A DNA stretch of 59,250 bases, taken from the NCBI GenBank assembly GCA_903970285.1, contig CAJCHN010000144.1, positions 1 through 59,250 on the forward strand, written 5' to 3'. The DNA comes from Rhodanobacteraceae bacterium (GTDB lineage: Bacteria > Acidobacteriota > Terriglobia > Terriglobales > Acidobacteriaceae). Of the stretch, positions 28,632 to 37,933 are shown piece after piece. Within the stretch, counting starts at the first letter, position 1; the number at the start of each line of letters is the position of its first letter. The translations under genes and the position numbers were made by a program. The notes under the pieces were generated by a model. That model saw nothing but the letters and a program-made list of their open reading frames with translations, ran no database searches and had not been told where the DNA came from.

Positions 28632-29783
28632 TCAGTTCTTTGCCGTCGCCTGACCGCTCCCATTCAGCCCGCCGGCGTCTCCGTTATTCAGAGCCTTCAG
28701 CCGCGTCAACTCCCTGATCGCAGCCTTCGACTCCTCTGTCTTGCCAAGCTTCCGATAAACCCGGGTAAGCTCGAACTGAATCTGCGTCTGCAGGGCCACG
28801 TCCGGATGGAGCTTGAGTGCCTGCTCCAACGCGCTCTCCGCCTCCGGCTCCCTGTCCAGCGCATCCTCGCCGCGACCCAGGTAGTAGTACGCCGAAGGCG
28901 CTCCCGCGTAGTTCCCGATGACGCGCTCGAGCAGAGGCACACCGTCCGCCGCCTGGTCCCGTTCAATCTCCAGGCTCGCCAGGTTGTACATCGCGATCGG
29001 ATTACCCGGGCTCAGCTCCAGTTCGTGCCGAAAGGCCTCCAGCGCCGGTTGCGTGTCGCCATTCTTCCTGTACTCCGTTCCCAGCTCGTCATAAAGGTCC
29101 GAGTTGTTCGGCGTGCCCTGCAGCGCCTTCTTAAACTCGGCAATCGCCTCCGTGTGCTGGTTCTGCATGGCGTATAACTGGCCCTGCACCTTGTGCACGT
29201 GCCACGAGTCGGGATCGATTCGCGCCATCGCAGCATAGCTCTCATGCGCCACCTCGCTGTGCGCCTGCCCGCGATACTCGAGGATGTTCAGATCGTTTGG
29301 CGCAAGCGCTGCCGCACGGTCCAGCGGCTCGGTCGCAAGCTCCGGATGCCCCGCCTTCAGCTCCACCACCCCCAGCCACATCTGCGCCTCGGACGAGCCC
29401 GGCTGCAGCCGTATCTCCTCGCCGAGCGCCCGGGCTGCGTCCTCCAGCTTGTTCTCCTGCGAGTACGCAATCCCCAGGAAGAGATGGGTATTCGCCAGGC
29501 CGGGCTTCAGCTCGGCCGCCCTGGACAACGCCTGCACCGCCGGTGCCGACTCGCCGAGACGAAGCCGCGCCATCCCAAGGGCCAACCATGCCTGGGAGCT
29601 GGCCGGATCTCTCTGTACCAGCGCCGCTAAGATCCGTTCCGCGTCCGCAAATCGCCCGCCCTGCATCTCCTCGGTCGCATGCGCCATCTCCTGCATCTCC
29701 GCCGTCGCCTCTGGCGTCTGCGCAAGGCCGGTCCCCTGCCTCAGCAGCAACGTCGAACCGAGAATCAGAGTCGCCCAGCGCAT
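28632..29783 (-). CDS. Periplasmic TPR-repeat protein 1
   Basis: 383 residues from ATG 29783, with a signal peptide (MRWATLILGSTLLLRQGTGL) and about nine tetratricopeptide repeats (QAWLALGMARLRLGESAPA and similar). TPR arrays mediate protein-protein contacts. It is 73 bases upstream of the GH43 gene and 134 bases downstream of the second TonB receptor, so it may scaffold the polysaccharide-handling complex. No enzymatic motif is seen. Confidence 0.88.
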   Translation of the reverse strand: MRWATLILGSTLLLRQGTGLAQTPEATAEMQEMAHATEEMQGGRFADAERILAALVQRDPASSQAWLALGMARLRLGESAPAVQALSRAAELKPGLANTHLFLGIAYSQENKLEDAARALGEEIRLQPGSSEAQMWLGVVELKAGHPELATEPLDRAAALAPNDLNILEYRGQAHSEVAHESYAAMARIDPDSWHVHKVQGQLYAMQNQHTEAIAEFKKALQGTPNNSDLYDELGTEYRKNGDTQPALEAFRHELELSPGNPIAMYNLASLEIERDQAADGVPLLERVIGNYAGAPSAYYYLGRGEDALDREPEAESALEQALKLHPDVALQTQIQFELTRVYRKLGKTEESKAAIRELTRLKALNNGDAGGLNGSGQATAKN

Positions 29784-29860
29784 GTCCAGAAGTCCTTCCG
29801 CGAATCCAGCCAGATTCAGATCCCATCTCAAGAACAACCGAAGCCATTCTCATGTTGCCT

Positions 29861-29891
29861 GCCCTGGACGCTCCCAGGGAACGCCCAGGGC
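29861..29891 (-). terminator. Possible hairpin terminator after the second TonB receptor gene
   Basis: GCCCTGG (29861-29867) pairs with CCAGGGC (29885-29891), and an inner 6-bp alternative also exists. It lies 27 bases after the receptor stop codon on the minus strand. No T-run follows, so it is weak evidence. Confidence 0.3.
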
Positions 29892-29917
29892 ACAGCCACA
29901 GGAGAACGGCCTCCAGC

Positions 29918-32900
29918 CTAGAAGTTGAATCGTCCGGTGAACTGGATGTTGCGTGGTGTGTTGACGGTGCCGCTCGGCAGCCCGAACGTCCCGTAGTCGT
30001 ACGGTTCAAGATCGGGTATCGAAAACGTGTGCTGGTTGAAGGTGTTCAGGAACTCCGCCTTCAGACTGAAGTTGAGGTTCTCGCGGATGGGGAAACGCTT
30101 CAACACGCTCAAATCGTTGTTTACATAAGCCGGGGTGCGAATCTCACCCGTCGTGCGCGGCAGCCCCACTCCGCCCAGCCGGTAGGGCTGATCCGGAGCG
30201 CTGTTGCAGTTCGCCAGGGTCGCCTTACTGCAATCGCGTGCGTAGTTCCCGTTGGGGTCGTAGAACGCAATCGGAGCACCCGGCACCGGAGAGTTCGTCT
30301 GCGTCACATCGTTGTACTCCAGGTTGAACATCGTATTCCGATTCGGATCCACCGAGCCGCCCGGGGGTACGATCACAAACGGATCAAGCGCTTTCGATCC
30401 CTTTTTGTACACCGCGCTCTTCAGCGAGGCGCCGGGTTCGCGATCGAATCGAATGCAGTTTTCGAAGCCCGGAATTCCACTCGCGCACCCGAACGAGAGG
30501 GGCTGGCCGGACTGGAACCGCCACACCGTGCCCAGCTCCCATCCACCCAGCACCTGTGACTCGATGCCATGGTTGAAGAAGCGCTTGCCCTTGCCGGCTG
30601 GAAATTCGTACAGACCGCTCAGAACAAGCTGCTGCGGAATGTCCTGCGCCGAAAGCGCCTTCTCCTGGTGCAGGTCGAAGACGTTCTGATCCTGCGCAAC
30701 GCCGACTCCATGGTTGGGCAACGCGCTGTCCGCGTCGGTAAACGTCTTCGACCAGGTGTAGGAGATCTGTGTATTGATCCCATCCTTGAAGTGGCGCTGC
30801 AGGGTGGCCGTCAGCGCATTGAAGCTCGACATGCCGACATTCTCCAGGCAGCAGCCCTGGTCGATGAAGTCGTACTGGGGGAAGGGACGCAGCGCCTGTT
30901 GCAGCGCCGGATTTCCACCCCAGTTCTGCAGGAACTTCGGGAACGGCAGCGGAACCCCCGCGCTGTTGCCATTGAACGGCTGGTACAGCGCGTCGGCCAG
31001 CGCGAAATCGCTGATCGGCATGTTGTTCGGGTTTAGCAGGTTGGACTCCAGATCCTGCGCGTGGTTGCCGATGTAGCCCACCGTCGCAATCAGGTCGTCG
31101 GCAAGCTGGTGCTGAATCTGCAGGTTCCAGTTGTCCACCATCGCGGGTCGGCCGGCGCTGGGCACAATCCAGGAGTTCGCCAGCGGCTGACCGTTATAGA
31201 AGCCCGGATCGAGATTCGGCGGAGGAGTGTACGCGGGAAAGCCCGCATCGATCTGGAACGAGGGATCGAAGCCGTTGGGGCTGTTGTTGCTCGGGTTCAC
31301 CGTGTACCCGGTCACCGTGCTGCCGCCAAAGTCGTCGTACACCAGCGGACCGTAGATGATGCCCGCGCCGCCGCGGATCACCGTACGTCCATGCAGGAAG
31401 TCGGGCGACCAGGCGAAGCCCACCCGCGGAGCGATGTCTTTGTACCAGGTGTTCGCCCAGCGCGTGTTGCACCCCTTGCAGGTTGAGCCGAAGACCAGCG
31501 CGCCGGGGATTCCCAGCTCCGGATCGAGCGCGGTCGGGCTGAAGTTGGACGTGTCGTTATGCGCTTCCTTGCGTGGCACATCCACGTCGTAGCGCACGCC
31601 CAGGTTCAGCGTGAGATTCTTCGTCAGCTTCAGGTCATCCTGCACAAAGAACGCGTAGTACCACGAGGTCCAGCGCGGAGTCTCGATCGGCACGTTCTGT
31701 CCGCCGCCGGTCGCTTCACCCAGCTCAAGACTGGCGAACCCAAGACCGCCGCCCTGTCCCAGGGCTCCGGCGGTCTGACCGGCGCCGAAGTTCAGATAGG
31801 GATTGTTGCCGTTGATCGGCGAATACTGCTGCGCCCGCACATCGGTTCCGAACTTGAAGTTGTTCCGGCCGTGCGTCCAGTTCACCGCATCGTTCAGCCG
31901 GAAGCCGTTGTCGATGTTGTCGTCGTTATCGCCATTGCCCAGGTTGGTGATCGCATCGCCCGTGCTGATCAACGGAAAGTTGCGCGAAGGCGCCGTGTTG
32001 CCAAGCCCCAGCAGGCTCGCCCAGTTCGATCCGATGGTCGCCGCGGTGGAGAAATTCTGGCTGTTCGTCCGGTTCACGCCAAACACGAACACGTTCAGCA
32101 GGTTGGGACGAAGCTGGTAATCCGCGCCGATGCGCACCAGGTGCGCGGTGAAGTTCTGGTAATAACCTTCGGGATTCGCCGCCGTGGGCAGCGAAGGCAC
32201 ACCGGACGTGAACAAAGCATTCTCGCGTGTGTTGTACGAGCCGTAGACCTTCAGCTTGCTGGTCACGTTATCGTCGATGCGGACGCTGTACGTGGTGTCG
32301 GTAATCGGTGCCACGCCATTCTGGACGTAGTTGTTCGTGACCGTGTTGGTGGTCGGCAGTGGGTAGTAGTTGAGCAGCGCGGTGGCTACCTTGCTGATTC
32401 TCCCCGTCGTGATCATGTTGCCCTGGAACGGGGTCCGGCACTCCGTCGTACCTCCGTTGGCGTTCACCGTCCTGGTGGTGGCCGGATCGAAGATTTCGCC
32501 GTTGTAAATCGGCATTCCGGTGCAGGGATCGGTGCCAACCTGCGTGGTCGTCAACCGGTCTGCGAAGTTGCCGCCACGCTCCGCCATGGTGGGGACCGTG
32601 ACCGTCTGGGTGGAGCTGGTGGTGTACTTCAACTGCTCCCAGGCAAACAGGAAGAACGTCTTGTCGCTGCCTTTGTAGATATGCGGGATACGAACCGGCC
32701 CGCTGAACGTGCCGCCGAAATCGTTCTTGTGGTCGAACGGAGTCGCGTACGACTTGTCGCAGGCCGCGGGATCGCTGGAGCCCGGGCAGTTGAGGGCGCG
32801 GAAGCCGTTGTTGAAGTAGGTATTTGCGTCCAGCGCCTGGTTGCGCAGCAGCTCAAAGCCCGTGCCGTGATAGCTGTTGCCGCCGCTTCTCACGGCAAAA

Positions 32901-33652
32901 TCCTCAACGCCGCCCGTGGTGCGGCCAAACTCCGCCTCCGGCAGAGAGGTGGTCACCTTGAACTCCTGCAGCGCCTCCACCGAGGGAGATTCTTCGTCGA
33001 AGGACGATCCGTTCTCGCTTCGCTCCTGGCTGGCGCCATCCAGCAGCACTTCGTTGCCATAGTTCTGGCCGCCCGCAATCTTCGAAAGAAAGACCCCGTT
33101 GTTGCTGTTCGCCGAACCCGGGCCGGTCGTCGCCGGCTGCAGGAATACGAACGCCTCCGGCGCGCGCAACGCTCCCACACCACCCAGTGCCAGCGGCAGA
33201 TCCTCGATCTGCTTGGAACTTGCAACCCCGCCCACATCGGACGACTCGGTCTCAAGTGTCAACGCGTCGGCACTCACCGTCACCGTCTCCGAAACGGCTC
33301 CCGTCTGCAACTGCACGTCCTGCGCCGTCACAGTGCCCACCTGGATCAGTACGCCGGTGCGAACCGCGCTCTTGAAGCCCGGCGCCGTGACCGTCATCTT
33401 GTAGGTGCCGAGATCCAGATCGGGAAACCGGTATACGCCAGCAGAGGTCGTGGCCCCGGTGTACTTCGATCCGCTCCCGTTGTTCACCAGCGTGATCTGC
33501 GCGCCCGGGATTGCCGCACCGGTGGGGTCCGTCACCGAACCGCCCAGGGTTCCCTTCACCGACTGCGCCATCAGGGTTGCGCTGCCCATCAGCACCAGCG
33601 CCACCAGCCCAAGCCATACCCTGGTCCAGCCACCCACTGCCATCTTCTTCAT
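29918..33652 (-). CDS. TonB-dependent receptor, Oar-like, of the arabinan region
   Basis: 1244 residues from ATG 33652, preceded by GGAGG. A signal peptide (RVWLGLVALVLMGSATLMAQ) leads to a carboxypeptidase-regulatory-like domain (GTLGGSVTDPTGAAIPGAQ), a plug (DVGGVASSKQIEDLPL, ESPSVEALQEFKVTTSLPEA, FAVRSGGNSYHG) and a large barrel ending in IQFTGRFNF. Same architecture as the receptor at 10565, with a longer barrel. Its position between polysaccharide hydrolase genes and a two-component system suggests it imports the released oligosaccharides; the ligand is inferred from context only. Confidence 0.92.
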   Translation of the reverse strand: MKKMAVGGWTRVWLGLVALVLMGSATLMAQSVKGTLGGSVTDPTGAAIPGAQITLVNNGSGSKYTGATTSAGVYRFPDLDLGTYKMTVTAPGFKSAVRTGVLIQVGTVTAQDVQLQTGAVSETVTVSADALTLETESSDVGGVASSKQIEDLPLALGGVGALRAPEAFVFLQPATTGPGSANSNNGVFLSKIAGGQNYGNEVLLDGASQERSENGSSFDEESPSVEALQEFKVTTSLPEAEFGRTTGGVEDFAVRSGGNSYHGTGFELLRNQALDANTYFNNGFRALNCPGSSDPAACDKSYATPFDHKNDFGGTFSGPVRIPHIYKGSDKTFFLFAWEQLKYTTSSTQTVTVPTMAERGGNFADRLTTTQVGTDPCTGMPIYNGEIFDPATTRTVNANGGTTECRTPFQGNMITTGRISKVATALLNYYPLPTTNTVTNNYVQNGVAPITDTTYSVRIDDNVTSKLKVYGSYNTRENALFTSGVPSLPTAANPEGYYQNFTAHLVRIGADYQLRPNLLNVFVFGVNRTNSQNFSTAATIGSNWASLLGLGNTAPSRNFPLISTGDAITNLGNGDNDDNIDNGFRLNDAVNWTHGRNNFKFGTDVRAQQYSPINGNNPYLNFGAGQTAGALGQGGGLGFASLELGEATGGGQNVPIETPRWTSWYYAFFVQDDLKLTKNLTLNLGVRYDVDVPRKEAHNDTSNFSPTALDPELGIPGALVFGSTCKGCNTRWANTWYKDIAPRVGFAWSPDFLHGRTVIRGGAGIIYGPLVYDDFGGSTVTGYTVNPSNNSPNGFDPSFQIDAGFPAYTPPPNLDPGFYNGQPLANSWIVPSAGRPAMVDNWNLQIQHQLADDLIATVGYIGNHAQDLESNLLNPNNMPISDFALADALYQPFNGNSAGVPLPFPKFLQNWGGNPALQQALRPFPQYDFIDQGCCLENVGMSSFNALTATLQRHFKDGINTQISYTWSKTFTDADSALPNHGVGVAQDQNVFDLHQEKALSAQDIPQQLVLSGLYEFPAGKGKRFFNHGIESQVLGGWELGTVWRFQSGQPLSFGCASGIPGFENCIRFDREPGASLKSAVYKKGSKALDPFVIVPPGGSVDPNRNTMFNLEYNDVTQTNSPVPGAPIAFYDPNGNYARDCSKATLANCNSAPDQPYRLGGVGLPRTTGEIRTPAYVNNDLSVLKRFPIRENLNFSLKAEFLNTFNQHTFSIPDLEPYDYGTFGLPSGTVNTPRNIQFTGRFNF

Positions 33653-34049
33653 CGACTCCTCCTCAAAAAGCCGCACGGGAACGCACCGTTTCAGGTCTTC
33701 CAACCGCCTGATCTTCAGCGCCGAAAAACAGTACCGTCCGGCGCGCTCGCCGGACGTGGGCTGCCGTATCTATTGACAGGCTCACCGCCCGCTGCTAGCC
33801 TGACGGCGTTCCCGCCGCCGTTCCGCGTTGTCCAAAGGACGTCGGAGCGCGTCCATGCCGACTCCGCCAGCAGACGCCCGCAACGCCCAAATCGTCCGGC
33901 ATCCATGCACGACGATTGGTGCAAGCGGACCTCGAGCACCCCCGCAAGTCAGACCCTAACTTCAGCCGAATGAATACTTTGACGCAAAACGTCCCGGGTG
34001 GGGGCACAAAGTACGTTTTCCCCCACGGAGCAGATTGCCGCCAGCCTGC
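33653..34049 (-). other. 397-base intergenic stretch between the response regulator and the TonB receptor
   Basis: No gene seen. It contains an 8-bp perfect hairpin (33736-33755) followed on the minus strand by a T5 run seven bases on, a possible terminator for the kinase/regulator pair. A second inverted repeat, GTGGGGG/CCCCCAC with a 15-base spacer, lies at about 33998-34026. A receptor promoter is expected here but I found no convincing pair. Confidence 0.55.
33736..33755 (-). terminator. Hairpin, candidate terminator of the two-component operon
   Basis: GTCCGGCG, a CGCT spacer and CGCCGGAC form a perfect 8-bp stem. On the minus strand GGTACTG and then TTTTT follow. The distance to the T-run is longer than ideal. 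Confidence 0.4.
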
Positions 34050-34739
34050 CTACATATCCTCAGGACGCACGATCCCTTTGGCCAGGCAGTAGCTCACCGC
34101 CTCGGTCCGGTCCGCGACCTCCAGCTTAGTCAGGAGACTGTTGACGTGGTTCTTCACCGTGCTGGCGGAAATCCGCAAGACCGAGGCAAGCTCGCGGTTC
34201 GTCAGGCCGCGGGCCAGCAGCTCCAGCACCTCCATCTCGCGCGCCGTTAGCGCCTGGCGCGAGCCCCGCTCCGCGCACTGGCGTTCGATGCTCTTCGAGA
34301 CGTAGCGCCTGCCTTCGAACACCGTCCGAATCGCCTCCACCAGCGATTCGCGACCCAGGTCCTTCAACATGTATCCCAGGGCGCCCGCCTCCAGCACCTG
34401 AAAGATATCCTCCTCGGTCTGGTAGCTGGTCACAATCAGAATGCGCGCGTCGGGCGACATCTTGCGCACCGCCTGCACCACCTCGATCCCGCTTTTCTTT
34501 GGCATCCGCAGGTCCAGCAGCAGCACATCCGGCTGCAGCCTCTGGTACAGGTCGATCGCCGACTCGCCGTCTGCCGCTTCACCCACGACCTTCAGGGTGG
34601 GCTCCGCGCTGATGAGGCTGCGAATCCCGATGCGATACACCAGGTGATCGTCCGCAATCAGGATGCGGATCGGCTTCGCCGCCGCAAACTCATGCAACAC
34701 CCACTCACTGCTGCTTCCATCCGCTCCCTGCAACCTCAT
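34050..34739 (-). CDS. NarL/LuxR-type response regulator
   Basis: 229 residues. An N-terminal receiver domain carries the acidic pair in LIADDH, the phosphoacceptor Asp76 in VLLLDLRMP and the KDLG lysine. The C-terminal LuxR helix-turn-helix (LTAREMEVLELLARGLTNRE, then STVKNHVNSLLTKL) binds DNA. The start codon overlaps the kinase stop by four bases (ATGA), so the pair is translationally coupled. It lies upstream of the second TonB receptor on the same strand, and this receptor and the hydrolase genes are the likely targets. Confidence 0.95.
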   Translation of the reverse strand: MRLQGADGSSSEWVLHEFAAAKPIRILIADDHLVYRIGIRSLISAEPTLKVVGEAADGESAIDLYQRLQPDVLLLDLRMPKKSGIEVVQAVRKMSPDARILIVTSYQTEEDIFQVLEAGALGYMLKDLGRESLVEAIRTVFEGRRYVSKSIERQCAERGSRQALTAREMEVLELLARGLTNRELASVLRISASTVKNHVNSLLTKLEVADRTEAVSYCLAKGIVRPEDM

Positions 34740-36130
34740 AGCAAGACCCTCACCCGCACCCGTGTTCCGCTTCCATCCGATTGAAGCTCGTACTCAGCAT
34801 CGATCGCTGCTGCGCGCTCGCGCATCCCGGTAAGCCCGAAGTGTCCCTCCGGCAGCCCGGCCGCACGCTCCGGGTCGAATCCTTCGCCATCGTCTTCGAC
34901 TTCCAGCAGCACCTGCCTGCCGCCGTAAGACGTCCGCACGGAGATGGTTCTCGCGTTGGCATGCCGCACCGAGTTGGTGATGGCTTCCTGTCCGATGCGG
35001 AAGAGCTGGTTCACGATGTTGTAGGAGAGCGATACGGGCTCCCCCAGCACCTGCTGCCGGATCGCGGGACCGCAGCCGGGCTGAACCTGCTCGATGCAAT
35101 GCGAGATCAACACGTCCAGCCGGTCTGTCCGCGAAAGGGCTCGTAGAATCTGGATGGAAAGGTGCGACTCGTCCCGGCTGTGCCGCACCAGTTGCAATCC
35201 CTCCCGCAGAAATGCCTTACTCTGCACCGGATCCCGATCCATCATCTGCTCAGCAGCCTCAAGTTGCAACGTAATGCCTGCGAAGCCCTGGGCGAGCGTG
35301 TCGTGGATGTCTCGCGCAATGTTGGCGCGCTCCTCGGCGACCGCACGAAAGCGTTCGTGCGTGATGCGGTAGTAGCCGTTGATTCCGATCAGGATCAGAA
35401 TCACCGCGGCGCCGCCGATCAGCAGCAGGTGTCCTCGCGTCCACCACGAGGGACCCTCCGCAAGCTCGATGTCGTCTGGCGTCCGCAGCTGCAGCGTGAA
35501 TGCGTCCTCGTGATTTCCGCGCGGATCCTGATTCACCATCAGCACGCCGGTAAGCCGCAGCGTGGCGCCAAGCTGCAACGACTTCGGCGGCACGTCGCTG
35601 TCCGGATTGTCATCCGGAAGGACTGCGGAGAAGCTTTGATGACCGCCGCTCAATGCCAGTCGCACTCCGGTCAGGCCGGCCGGCGAGACGCCAACCAGCT
35701 TCGCTTCCGTCTGCACCAGGAAGAGCTGGTTCTCTCCGCCCGCAGCCTGGTCGGGCGTAATCGACAGCGGCAGGGGCATCGATCCACCCCAAAGTCGACG
35801 GATATGCGCCTGCTGCACCACGGGTGTCGGCGAGTCCGACATCTCGCCGCTCACCTCGACCTCGTCGCCGAGCGCAATCTTGACAGAGTCGGCCGAGCTC
35901 ACTTCCGTCGCGCCGGTTCGGTCCTCGATGATGACGCCGTGTCCGTTGAGGACGACGATGCCTCGAATCAGGACAGGAACTGCGCGAGGAGATGCCGTGG
36001 CGGCCAGCACCGCGGACTCAATGGATTGCAGACGGGGAAGCTCGCTCTTCTCGGCGTATGCCCGTGTCCCCTGCACCGCGAGGACGAGGGCCGCGACCAG
36101 CTGAAGGACGAGGGTAAGGCGATAGGACAT
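34736..36130 (-). CDS. Sensor histidine kinase (HisKA_3 type) with OB-fold-like periplasmic region
   Basis: 464 residues from ATG 36130, which gives a signal/anchor (RLTLVLQLVAALVLAVQ); longer in-frame starts reach into the divergent gene. About residues 40-225 are periplasmic beta-rich with two repeats of OB-fold character (VLIRGIVVLNGHGVIIEDRT; EAKLVGVSPAGLTGVRLAL). A second membrane segment (GHLLLIGGAAVILILIGING) precedes the dimerisation helix with His276 in RDIHDTLAQGF and an HATPase domain (IGQEAITNSVRHANA, DDGEGFDP, GHFGLTGMRERA). It phosphorylates the coupled LuxR-type regulator. The likely signal is a sugar or a cell-wall breakdown product, by context. Confidence 0.9.
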   Translation of the reverse strand: MSYRLTLVLQLVAALVLAVQGTRAYAEKSELPRLQSIESAVLAATASPRAVPVLIRGIVVLNGHGVIIEDRTGATEVSSADSVKIALGDEVEVSGEMSDSPTPVVQQAHIRRLWGGSMPLPLSITPDQAAGGENQLFLVQTEAKLVGVSPAGLTGVRLALSGGHQSFSAVLPDDNPDSDVPPKSLQLGATLRLTGVLMVNQDPRGNHEDAFTLQLRTPDDIELAEGPSWWTRGHLLLIGGAAVILILIGINGYYRITHERFRAVAEERANIARDIHDTLAQGFAGITLQLEAAEQMMDRDPVQSKAFLREGLQLVRHSRDESHLSIQILRALSRTDRLDVLISHCIEQVQPGCGPAIRQQVLGEPVSLSYNIVNQLFRIGQEAITNSVRHANARTISVRTSYGGRQVLLEVEDDGEGFDPERAAGLPEGHFGLTGMRERAAAIDAEYELQSDGSGTRVRVRVLL

Positions 36131-36131
36131 A

Positions 36132-36145
36132 CTGCAAGCTTGCAG
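36132..36145. promoter_or_regulatory. Perfect 14-bp palindrome upstream of the kinase gene
   Basis: CTGCAAGCTTGCAG is fully self-complementary and lies two bases before the kinase start codon on the minus strand, in a divergent gene pair. It could be an operator for an autoregulator or part of the leader. No binding protein is known to me. Confidence 0.3.
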
Positions 36146-36233
36146 GCCCAGCCAATCGACGTGTTTCCCGGAGTACCCGCACATAGGAAATAGCCAAGCC
36201 CGAGTGAGTTCAATATACTCGACTCGCTGCACG

Positions 36234-36893
36234 ATGCTGAACATGCACAGGACCACCCTCAGCACCCCTCTGAAGATCGTCGCTCTCTGGATTGTGGGTC
36301 TGGCGTTGACGGCTGGGGCGGCGCTTTACCTGCATCATCGCAATGCCCTTCGTCATCCACTCTATGGAACTCTCAGCGGCTGGCAGATTATCAGCGGCCA
36401 CTGGTCTGAGCGCTCGAACGTTTTTTCCAACTCAAGCTACGGTCGCGGCGACATGCTGCTGGCGCGCGACTCCCAGGACAGGGATTACCAGATCGCCGCG
36501 GACATCCGTTTCGACCTGCTCTTCTCGGAGACCCAGTTTGGCGATGCCGGCCTGATCATCCGCGCGACGGATCCCGAGCCCGGCGTCGACTCCTACCGCG
36601 GCTACTATGCAGGTCTTCGGCCGAATGAGCAGACGGTCGTGCTGGGACGCGCCTCCTACGACTGGCGTACGCTGTCTGTCGCCAGGCTCAACACTCCCAT
36701 CTCCACCGGCGAATGGTATCACCTGGCGGTCAGCGCCAAAGGCTGCAGGCTGCACGTGGAGGTGACACCAAGGACCGGTGCCGCCAGCACCACCATCGAT
36801 TATCGCGATGAGCAGTGTCTTCCGGAAGGCGGCGCCGGGCTGCGATCCTTTTACGTTCAAGCGTCCTGGCGCAATGTAAGGATCGGGCCGTAA
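36234..36893 (+). CDS. Membrane-anchored protein with a concanavalin-like (DUF1080/LamG type) fold
   Basis: 219 residues if translation starts at ATG 36234; GTG 36204 and ATG 36243 are alternatives, and none has a clear ribosome binding site. One transmembrane segment (LKIVALWIVGLALTAGAALYL) is followed by a beta-rich domain (IISGHWSERSNVF, DYQIAADIRFDLLF, GDAGLIIRATDPE, GEWYHLAVSAKGCRLHVEV) of the jelly-roll type seen in DUF1080 and laminin-G-like sugar-binding modules. A TATACT -10-like box at 36214-36219 would give a very short leader. It is divergent from the kinase and may be a glycan-binding surface protein. Confidence 0.7.
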   Translation: MLNMHRTTLSTPLKIVALWIVGLALTAGAALYLHHRNALRHPLYGTLSGWQIISGHWSERSNVFSNSSYGRGDMLLARDSQDRDYQIAADIRFDLLFSETQFGDAGLIIRATDPEPGVDSYRGYYAGLRPNEQTVVLGRASYDWRTLSVARLNTPISTGEWYHLAVSAKGCRLHVEVTPRTGAASTTIDYRDEQCLPEGGAGLRSFYVQASWRNVRIGP

Positions 36894-36925
36894 CGCGCCG
36901 CTCCCAGAACGGCGGCTGCGACTGC

Positions 36926-37933
36926 CTAGTTCTGCGCAGACGGGACAGACCTCATCACAGGATCACTCTCCATCGTCTTGCGATCCACAATATGCACGGG
37001 CAGCTCCGTCGAGTAGGCTCCAGCATCCCCGCGTGCAAGGGCGGCATGCATCGCCTGCATGGCACGGACGCCCAACTCCTGCGGGTCGCTGACCACCAGG
37101 GCGTCGATGGCGCCGCGGCGCAGAGCCTCCAGCTCGTTGGCCTCCTGCGAGACGCCGATCAGCAGCGGACGCTTTCTGCCTGAACCCTCGAACACGCGCG
37201 CAGCCGCATTGGTGGAGAACTCATCGGTCGTGAAGATACCCTTGATCTGCGGATGCTCGGTGACCAGGTCCAGCACCGCCTGGCGGCCGCGGGCCCAGTC
37301 CGACAACCCATACTTGACACTCACCAGCTTCACCCGCGGCGAGCGCGCGATCTCCTCCGCAAAGCCTTTCTCGATCAGTGAACTTCCTTCCACCGTAGGG
37401 CTTACTCCAACGACGCCCACCTCGCCCTTGCCGCCCAGCAGCGCCATCAATCGCCGGGCCCCCAGGCGCCCTTCTTCTTCCTGATCGCAGTCGAGAAAAG
37501 CCACGTAATCCTTGTCCGGCAGAGCCACCGGCAACCCGATGAGAACCACCGGAATATGTGCCTGACTTGCCCTGCGCAAAACCGAGGTCAGCACCAGTTG
37601 ATGGGAGGGCGCGACGATGATCCCCTGCACGTGCCGCGCGATGGCATCGTCCAGCATCTGCGCCTGCTCTTCGTAGTCGGTGACGGACTGCGGTGCGGCA
37701 AGATCGGTGCGAACACCGTCGGCGGCCGCGGCCGCCTGCACGGCGTGGTCGAACGACTCCCAGTACTCCAGTCCGCCGGTCGGCGAGATGACAATGATGG
37801 TCTCCGGTCGCTTCGCATGACATCCAGCGAGCAGCCAAAGTAGCAGTAACGCGCCGCCTGGGCTTCGTCTGCGCCGCCGCTCCGGCCTGCCGTCTGCTCC
37901 CACGCTGCTCCTCTTGTCTCCCGGTATCGTCAC
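36926..37933 (-). CDS. Periplasmic sugar-binding lipoprotein (RbsB/LacI-type)
   Basis: 335 residues. The GTG start at 37933 overlaps the stop of the upstream TPR gene by four bases (GTGA), so they are coupled. A lipoprotein signal ends in LLWLLAGC, and the rest is a periplasmic-binding-protein type I fold (IIVISPTGGLEYWESFDHAV, GIIVAPSH, DEEEGRLGARRLMALLG, IKGIFTTDEFSTNAA). The family normally feeds sugars to an ABC importer or presents them to a sensor, but no permease or ATPase gene is in the window. A sensor role for the adjacent kinase is possible and untested. Confidence 0.87.
   Translation of the reverse strand: MTIPGDKRSSVGADGRPERRRRRSPGGALLLLWLLAGCHAKRPETIIVISPTGGLEYWESFDHAVQAAAAADGVRTDLAAPQSVTDYEEQAQMLDDAIARHVQGIIVAPSHQLVLTSVLRRASQAHIPVVLIGLPVALPDKDYVAFLDCDQEEEGRLGARRLMALLGGKGEVGVVGVSPTVEGSSLIEKGFAEEIARSPRVKLVSVKYGLSDWARGRQAVLDLVTEHPQIKGIFTTDEFSTNAAARVFEGSGRKRPLLIGVSQEANELEALRRGAIDALVVSDPQELGVRAMQAMHAALARGDAGAYSTELPVHIVDRKTMESDPVMRSVPSAQN

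Noticed and set aside
26660..28717. A 685-codon plus-strand frame opposite GH43 copy 1
   Set aside because: Arg/His/Gly-rich composition typical of a GC shadow; the minus-strand frame has a lipobox and GH43 motifs.
33773..33801. Perfect TTGACA on the plus strand with TAGCCT 17 bases on
   Set aside because: The -10 is poor (3 of 6) and no plus-strand gene follows; probably chance.
31559..33973. An 804-codon plus-strand frame opposite the second TonB receptor
   Set aside because: Arg/Val-rich shadow with no domain; the receptor frame has signal peptide, plug and barrel motifs.
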